A model generated the notes under the pieces. That model was not told the DNA's origin. It searched no databases and worked only from the letters and a program-made list of their open reading frames with translations. From Primula veris (Eukaryota > Streptophyta > Magnoliopsida > Ericales > Primulaceae): a stretch of DNA of 64,000 nucleotides. The translations under genes were made by a program, and so were the position numbers. The stretch covers positions 25,789,342-25,853,341 of the forward strand of contig OY821745.1 of NCBI GenBank assembly GCA_963682055.1. The letters are read 5' to 3'. Below are positions 59,935 to 64,000 of the stretch, piece by piece (within the stretch, counting starts at the first letter, position 1; the number at the start of each line of letters is the position of its first letter).

Positions 59935-61086
59935 TTGGATAATCCCGATGTGCATGTAGATACTATCATCGAAGCTCGAGAAGCTTCTTTCTTCGAGGAT
60001 ATCTTTCCCCGCAAGTCTTCCAGAACTATAGAGACTGAGGAGTCAAACAGTGAGGAAAATGTGGGGGCAAGTGAACCGTTGGAGGAAGAAGAAGAAGAGC
60101 CTCGACGTAGTAAAAGGGCTAGAAATGAAACGTCTTTCGGTCCAGATTTTGTAACCTTCATAATAGAAGGCAAACCAGCGACATTCAAACAAGGAATGTC
60201 ATCCCCGGAAGCCCAATATTGGGAGGAAGCGATCAATAATGAGGTTGAATCGATATTACAAAATCACACTTGGGAACTAGTGAATCTACCACCCGGGTGT
60301 AAGCCACTAGGACACAAGTGGATCTTCAAGAGGAAGAGAAAGGTCGATGGAACAATCGAAAAATACAAGGCGAGACTTGTAGTGAAAGGTTTTAGACAAA
60401 CCGAAGGTGTCGACTACTTCAACATGTATGCTCCTGTCTCCAGGAAAATGTCTATCCGGATTGTCATTGCACTCGCGGTACTGTTCAATCTGGAAATACA
60501 TCAGATGGATGTGAAAATGGCGTTCTTGAATGGGGAATTGGAAGAGGAAATTTACATAGAACAACCCGAAGGGTTTGTAGTTCCAGGTAAAGAGAATAAG
60601 GTGTGTAAACTTGTAAAGTGCTTATATGGACTTAAACAAGCACCTAAACAATGGCACAAGAAATTTGATAGAGTGATGCTATCCAACGGTTTCCGTATCA
60701 ACGAATGTGACAAATGTGTCTATGTAAAAGGAAATGAAAAGGATTACGTGGTAGTCTGCCTTTACGTAGATGACATGATTATAATAGGAAGTATTGATAA
60801 CATCAACTCTACTAAGAAAATGTTGTCACAAAAGTTTGAGATGAAAGATTTGGGTGTCGCTGATGTAATACTTGGTATGAAGATCATCAAGACATCAGAC
60901 GGTTATGCGTTATCTCAAACACATTATGTCAAGCAAATGCTGGATAAGTTTGACAAAGATAGTAGGGCAACATCCAGAACTCCAATAGAGATCTCAACCA
61001 ACCTAAAGAAGAACTTTAGGGAGAGTGAGACAATTGGAATATTCTCGAATAATAGGCAGCCTTATGTATGTCATGAACTGTACTAG
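59935..61086 (+). pseudogene. Copia element 2 pol: reverse transcriptase
   Basis: A 383-aa frame in the same phase as the integrase frame. After an acidic linker (EEEEEEPRRSKRARN) come the RT motifs: NHTWELVNLPPG, KARLVVKGFRQTEGVDY, APVSRKMSIR, QMDVKMAFLNGELEEEIY, LYGLKQAPKQWHKKFD and the catalytic YVDD (residues 277-280), then KFEMKDLG. The frame is lost near 61030 by a small indel. The continuation is in the next phase at 61025-61354 ([20 protein letters not shown]). Confidence 0.9.
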
Positions 61087-61812
61087 ACCGGACATAGCCA
61101 ATTCAGTAAGTAAGCTGAGTAGATATACCAGTAATCCCAATGGTGAGCACTGGAAGGACATCATGAGACTTCTCAGATACATGAGATTTACGGCCGACCG
61201 AGGGTTGCATTATACCAGATATCCAGCTGTGCTGGAAGGGTATTCTGATGCCAACTGGATCTCATATTCCAACAGTACAAGGTCCACAATGGATATGTGT
61301 TCATACTGGGTGGAGCGGTTGTTTCATGGAGATCATCCAAACAGACCTGCATAGCTAGATCAACTATGGAATCTGAGTTTATAGGTTTGGATCTAGCGAC
61401 ATAAGAGGCTGACTAGTTGAGAAGCTTTCTGGAAGGAATTCCAGTATGGCCGAAACATGTTCCGGCAATAAGCATGCACTGCGATAGTCAGTCAGCTATT
61501 GGACAGGCACATGATCACATGTATAATGGAAAGTCCCAACATATTCGTCGGAGACATAAATCAGTAAGAGAATTGTTAGCTAATGGTGTGGTATCCCTAG
61601 ATTTTGTGAGATCTAACGATAATATTGCGGATCCATTAACAAAAGGCTTGACTCAGGTAGGAGTTGAAGTCTCATCGAGGGGAATGGGGTTGAAGCCCAT
61701 AAAATTGGGCACCCCCTCAGAGGCTACCCAACCCGAACTGGATTCTCCAACATCAGGTTCAACGGAAAAACCGAACTGTGGGGGTGACCGAACAAAGCAC
61801 TCGGGAACCTAG
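61025..61812 (+). pseudogene. Copia element 2 pol: RT end and RNase H
   Basis: This runs from [16 protein letters not shown] through YSDANW, which starts RNase H. A frame change near 61290 restores the earlier phase, where [20 protein letters not shown] is readable. Stops at about 61401 and 61413 interrupt it. It then continues as HCDSQSAIGQAHDHMYNGKS, HIRRRHKSVREL and NIADPLTKGL, the usual copia C-terminus. The last ~50 residues after KGMGLKP-like sequence are element-specific. Confidence 0.85.
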
Positions 61813-62289
61813 GTTCCCAACCCATTTCTAGGATGAAAGAGTGATAGACCTAGACCATTTAAAGGGTGAGCATGAGGCTCTTAATGAAAACAAGGATCTC
61901 AAAGGTCGAGAGGGGTGAGTCAGGGCACCCTTAACTTGAAATCACCTATGACGAGTGTGTATGGCCGATACTATGTGATGAGCCATGGGGTAAATCACTA
62001 GAGCACTCGGTTGAATTTTGCCAAGGCAGTCCACGGCCAAATATGGACAACAACCAAAGGGCTTAGTAAGTGGTGTAGAGAAAACACTGTGTGAGTATTA
62101 CCCGGGTATGCACAAACGCTAAAGGGTTCAAGGCTTTAACGCTACCCAATAGTAGCATATCAGATTTTACGTCACTATGGAAGATTCAGGACGCGCGCTA
62201 CCTGTCCTTATGCAGTGAACTCTTGAGGTTCTCTCGTATGCATTTAGGGGCATTTTTTATTTTCAACCAATTGCATTCATGTGGGGGAT
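61813..62289 (+). other. 3' untranslated region and polypurine tract
   Basis: Non-coding region between pol and the 3' terminal block. It ends with TGTGGGGGAT (62280-62289), a polypurine tract directly before TGTTGG. Confidence 0.75.
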
Positions 62290-62368
62290 TGTTGGAAAAA
62301 CATGTTTTACATGGGTGTTTCCGAATGGTCACAGGACCAACTTCGAGTCGATATTACATGTGACAACA
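62290..62368 (+). repeat. 3' terminal block, possible truncated LTR
   Basis: 79 bp starting TGTTGGAAAAACATG and ending GTGACAACA, followed by target duplication GAAAC. It has the position and ends of a 3' LTR but is far shorter than the 5' palindrome arms and apart from TGTTGG does not match them. It may be an internally deleted 3' LTR. Confidence 0.6.
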
Positions 62369-62428
62369 GAAACTCCACAGTTTAGTTTGGTTACCTTAGA
62401 GTAGTATCAGGATTTGTGACCCCCTAAA
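62369..62428 (+). promoter_or_regulatory. 5S rRNA-like segment in TRIM LTR4
   Basis: After the target duplication, ACTCCACAGTTTAG, AGAGTAGTATCAGGATTTGT and GACCCCCT follow the order of plant 5S rRNA from the A box through the C box. It is the longest 5S match in the window. The copia insertion cut it from its upstream half at 55113. Confidence 0.75.
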
Positions 62429-62504
62429 AAATTGTGTCAAAGCGGACAATATTGTTGATACGAGAGTAGCGGGTCGACCCGTGTGTCCGGGTTGTTATAA
62501 GTAT

Positions 62505-63840
62505 AGAGTAGGAGTGTATTATATCTGTAACATTGTAAGAGCTAGTTGTACATTTAATTTTGAGAGTGATCCCATAGCTAGGTATAGTCTCAACACATAT
62601 ATAGCCTCATTTAATGAACAATCATCTTTTCTGCAAATGAGAATCTCCTCCGCCATTCTATACATACTAAACGACAATAGTTTCAAGTAGCCTACAAAGT
62701 TTGAGAGCCAAATAACCATCTCAACAAAAATAAAATAAAAGTAATAACTTTAGCTCATTTTCATGATTTTCTACATACACAAACGCACGCATATTTATAT
62801 ATTTGTTCATATAAATAGATGTGTGTATATATATATTTGTCATTTCTACTAAACTGAAACTCAACCACGCTTCCGTGCTTGATATAAAATTCCCTCATGG
62901 GTAAATGAATGATAATAAGAAATTTTGCTTTTCCGTAAAATTTTCGATGTCTAATATTTCCGGAAAATTTAAGTGTTTGGAGGCTTGAAGAATGCCTTAG
63001 CCTCTATAGCATATTCATATATAATAACTAGAAATGGACCAATGGTCATCGCTTCACTGGAAATCTGAGAATGTGAAGATATAAATTTTGAAGAAAGAAA
63101 TTGATCACTTATATATAGAAAAACCAAAAGAGATAGAAAAAGAGGGACAAAACTTACACATTATTACCAACGATTTTCATTGCTGAAATAAAACCGCTCT
63201 CTAGAGATTAAAACAATAATTTGATTTTTTTTTTTATATTATCCACCCCTCCATCCCTCTAAGGGATGCAATTTTGCAACATTTATGTGTTAATGTACCT
63301 GCATTAAAAGGATTTCCATCCATTGATTTTAGATCCAACCACACAAACACAAATTATGGATGTATTTCCACAACACATAACCACACCCTTCATGTACCAT
63401 CACGAATTACTAAACAACCTAATTTGAATATGTGAATTCGGTTGGGTTTTTCCAGTATTTATCCATAGTATAAATTTTTTATCTCCAATTTCCTGTTCAT
63501 CTCATATTTTAATCATGACTTTTAAGCCATGATTTACCTATATTTGTTGTGATATGTTGTTATTTAAATTGATTTGAAGATCAAAAAATAAAAGAAAGGA
63601 AATATGAATATTAATTTCCATGAGTTATAAATTATAAATTAATTTCTATATTCAGTAAGGGAATATATGTTTTTGTTGATATGGATTTGAAATAATTTAC
63701 TCGTATGGTTTGGTGAGTTTACTCTCTTTTGGATATATGGTGTGATTTCTATTTTGATCTATTAGATCTAAATGAATGGATAAGAATGATTTTAATGTAG
63801 CTGTATTAATAAATTAAAATGCAATAAAATTGGATCCTCA
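62505..63840. other. Right end of duplication copy 2
   Basis: Non-coding, matching 28750-28850 and then 30136-31694 of copy 1, with the segment 28850-30135 absent. Homology ends after AAATTGGATCCTC at about 63840. Confidence 0.65.
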
Positions 63841-64000
63841 AACGCACCAGTTTTCTTATACTTTTTCTCATATCTAAGATAATTAGTATCACTTTAATAT
63901 TTTTAGTTTAACAGTTTAACTTTATACATTTTTCAGCTTCCCTATCAAATTTATTATCATAACTAAATATTACTATATTTTAATATAGTTTTATCAAAAA
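63841..64000. other. Flank beyond the duplication
   Basis: AT-rich sequence unrelated to the flank of copy 1 at 31695. Nothing else is recognised. Confidence 0.5.

Larger units (their letters stand above)
55114..62368 (+). mobile_element. Ty1/copia element with a palindromic 5' end
   Basis: A 7,255-bp insertion in LTR4 of the TRIM array, with target duplication GAAAC at 55109-55113 and 62369-62373. It begins TGTTGG and ends GACAACA. The 5' end is a 1,961-bp palindrome of two opposed LTR-like units. Gag-pol follows from 57426 with several stops and frameshifts, then a polypurine tract and a short 3' terminal block that does not match the 5' end. No tRNA primer site follows the palindrome. The continuous 5S-like host sequence across the insertion confirms both borders. 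Confidence 0.85.
53895..62499 (+). mobile_element. Composite Cassandra-type TRIM array (copy 2), interrupted
   Basis: Orthologue of 27759-28744 with the same target duplication AGTAT (53890-53894 and 62500-62504). LTR1 53895-54160, LTR2 54264-54501, LTR3 54618-54855, and LTR4 54954-55113 continuing at 62374-62499 after the copia insertion. Primer-site-like words follow LTR2 (TGGTATTAGAGCC, 54504) and LTR3 (CGTATCAGAGC, 54859). LTR1 (54054-54093) and LTR4 carry 5S-like sequence; LTR2 and LTR3 do not. A run of 15 A then 23 G (54578-54615) occupies the polypurine tract before LTR3. The last base pair of LTR4 has decayed from CA to TA. Confidence 0.85.
36669..63840. repeat. Large segmental duplication, copy 2
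   Basis: Direct-orientation counterpart of 16665-31694, expanded by two later retrotransposon insertions (40666-48431 and 55114-62368). Without these it is about 12.2 kb. It lacks the segments corresponding to 20160-21905, 28850-30135 and 30445-30755 of copy 1. Confidence 0.92.

Noticed and set aside
62290..62368. Complete 79-bp LTR
   Set aside because: Position fits a 3' LTR, but it is too short for a copia LTR and has no matching 5' copy, so only a truncated LTR is proposed.

Overview
This is an AT-rich stretch of a plant nuclear genome, probably a eudicot. The support is the element content: Ty1/copia retrotransposons primed by initiator tRNA-Met, a Sirevirus-like copia, a Cassandra-type TRIM carrying 5S rRNA-like sequence, and hAT, Mutator, CACTA and small inverted-repeat elements. 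Spliced plant-type gene debris is also present. I find no intact host gene. The only host-derived coding sequences are a three-exon fragment resembling mitochondrial elongation factor G (about 14.6-15.45 kb) and four decayed copies of the kelch part of an F-box/kelch-repeat gene. Every long ORF belongs to a retrotransposon.

Layout. 1-7.3 kb: AT-rich sequence with a long-TIR element, a truncated probable Ty3/gypsy LTR on the minus strand, and a Mutator-like element (9-bp target duplication) nested in another TIR element. 7.3-8.0 kb: a non-autonomous hAT element with a perfect 8-bp target duplication. 8.7-13.6 kb: a complete minus-strand copia element with two 353-bp LTRs and target duplication CCCTT, broken by two TAG codons and one frameshift. 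14.6-15.5 kb: the EF-G fragment. 31.7-36.7 kb: a spacer between two large duplicate copies, holding an LTR with five 60-bp repeats and three ~130-bp repeats.

The main architecture is a large direct segmental duplication: copy 1 at about 16.67-31.69 kb and copy 2 at about 36.67-63.84 kb. Copy 2 is longer because two retrotransposons landed in it after the duplication. One is a Sirevirus-like element with three LTRs (40,666-48,431, target duplication AATAC, empty site visible in copy 1). The other is a copia element (55,114-62,368, target duplication GAAAC) inserted inside the 5S-like part of a Cassandra-type LTR. Older features shared by both copies are two hAT elements, a 1.3-kb nested tandem duplication, a ~2.5-kb inverted repeat made of head-to-head kelch pseudogenes, and a four-LTR TRIM array.

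Most unusual structures: (i) the kelch inverted repeat, present twice, which could be a source of hairpin RNA; (ii) the TRIM array with 5S-like outer LTRs and non-5S inner LTRs inside a single target duplication; (iii) a 1.96-kb near-perfect palindrome made of two head-to-head LTR-like units at the 5' end of the second copia; (iv) the three-LTR Sirevirus dimer. All calls come from reading the sequence by eye. Identities and family names need alignment to confirm.
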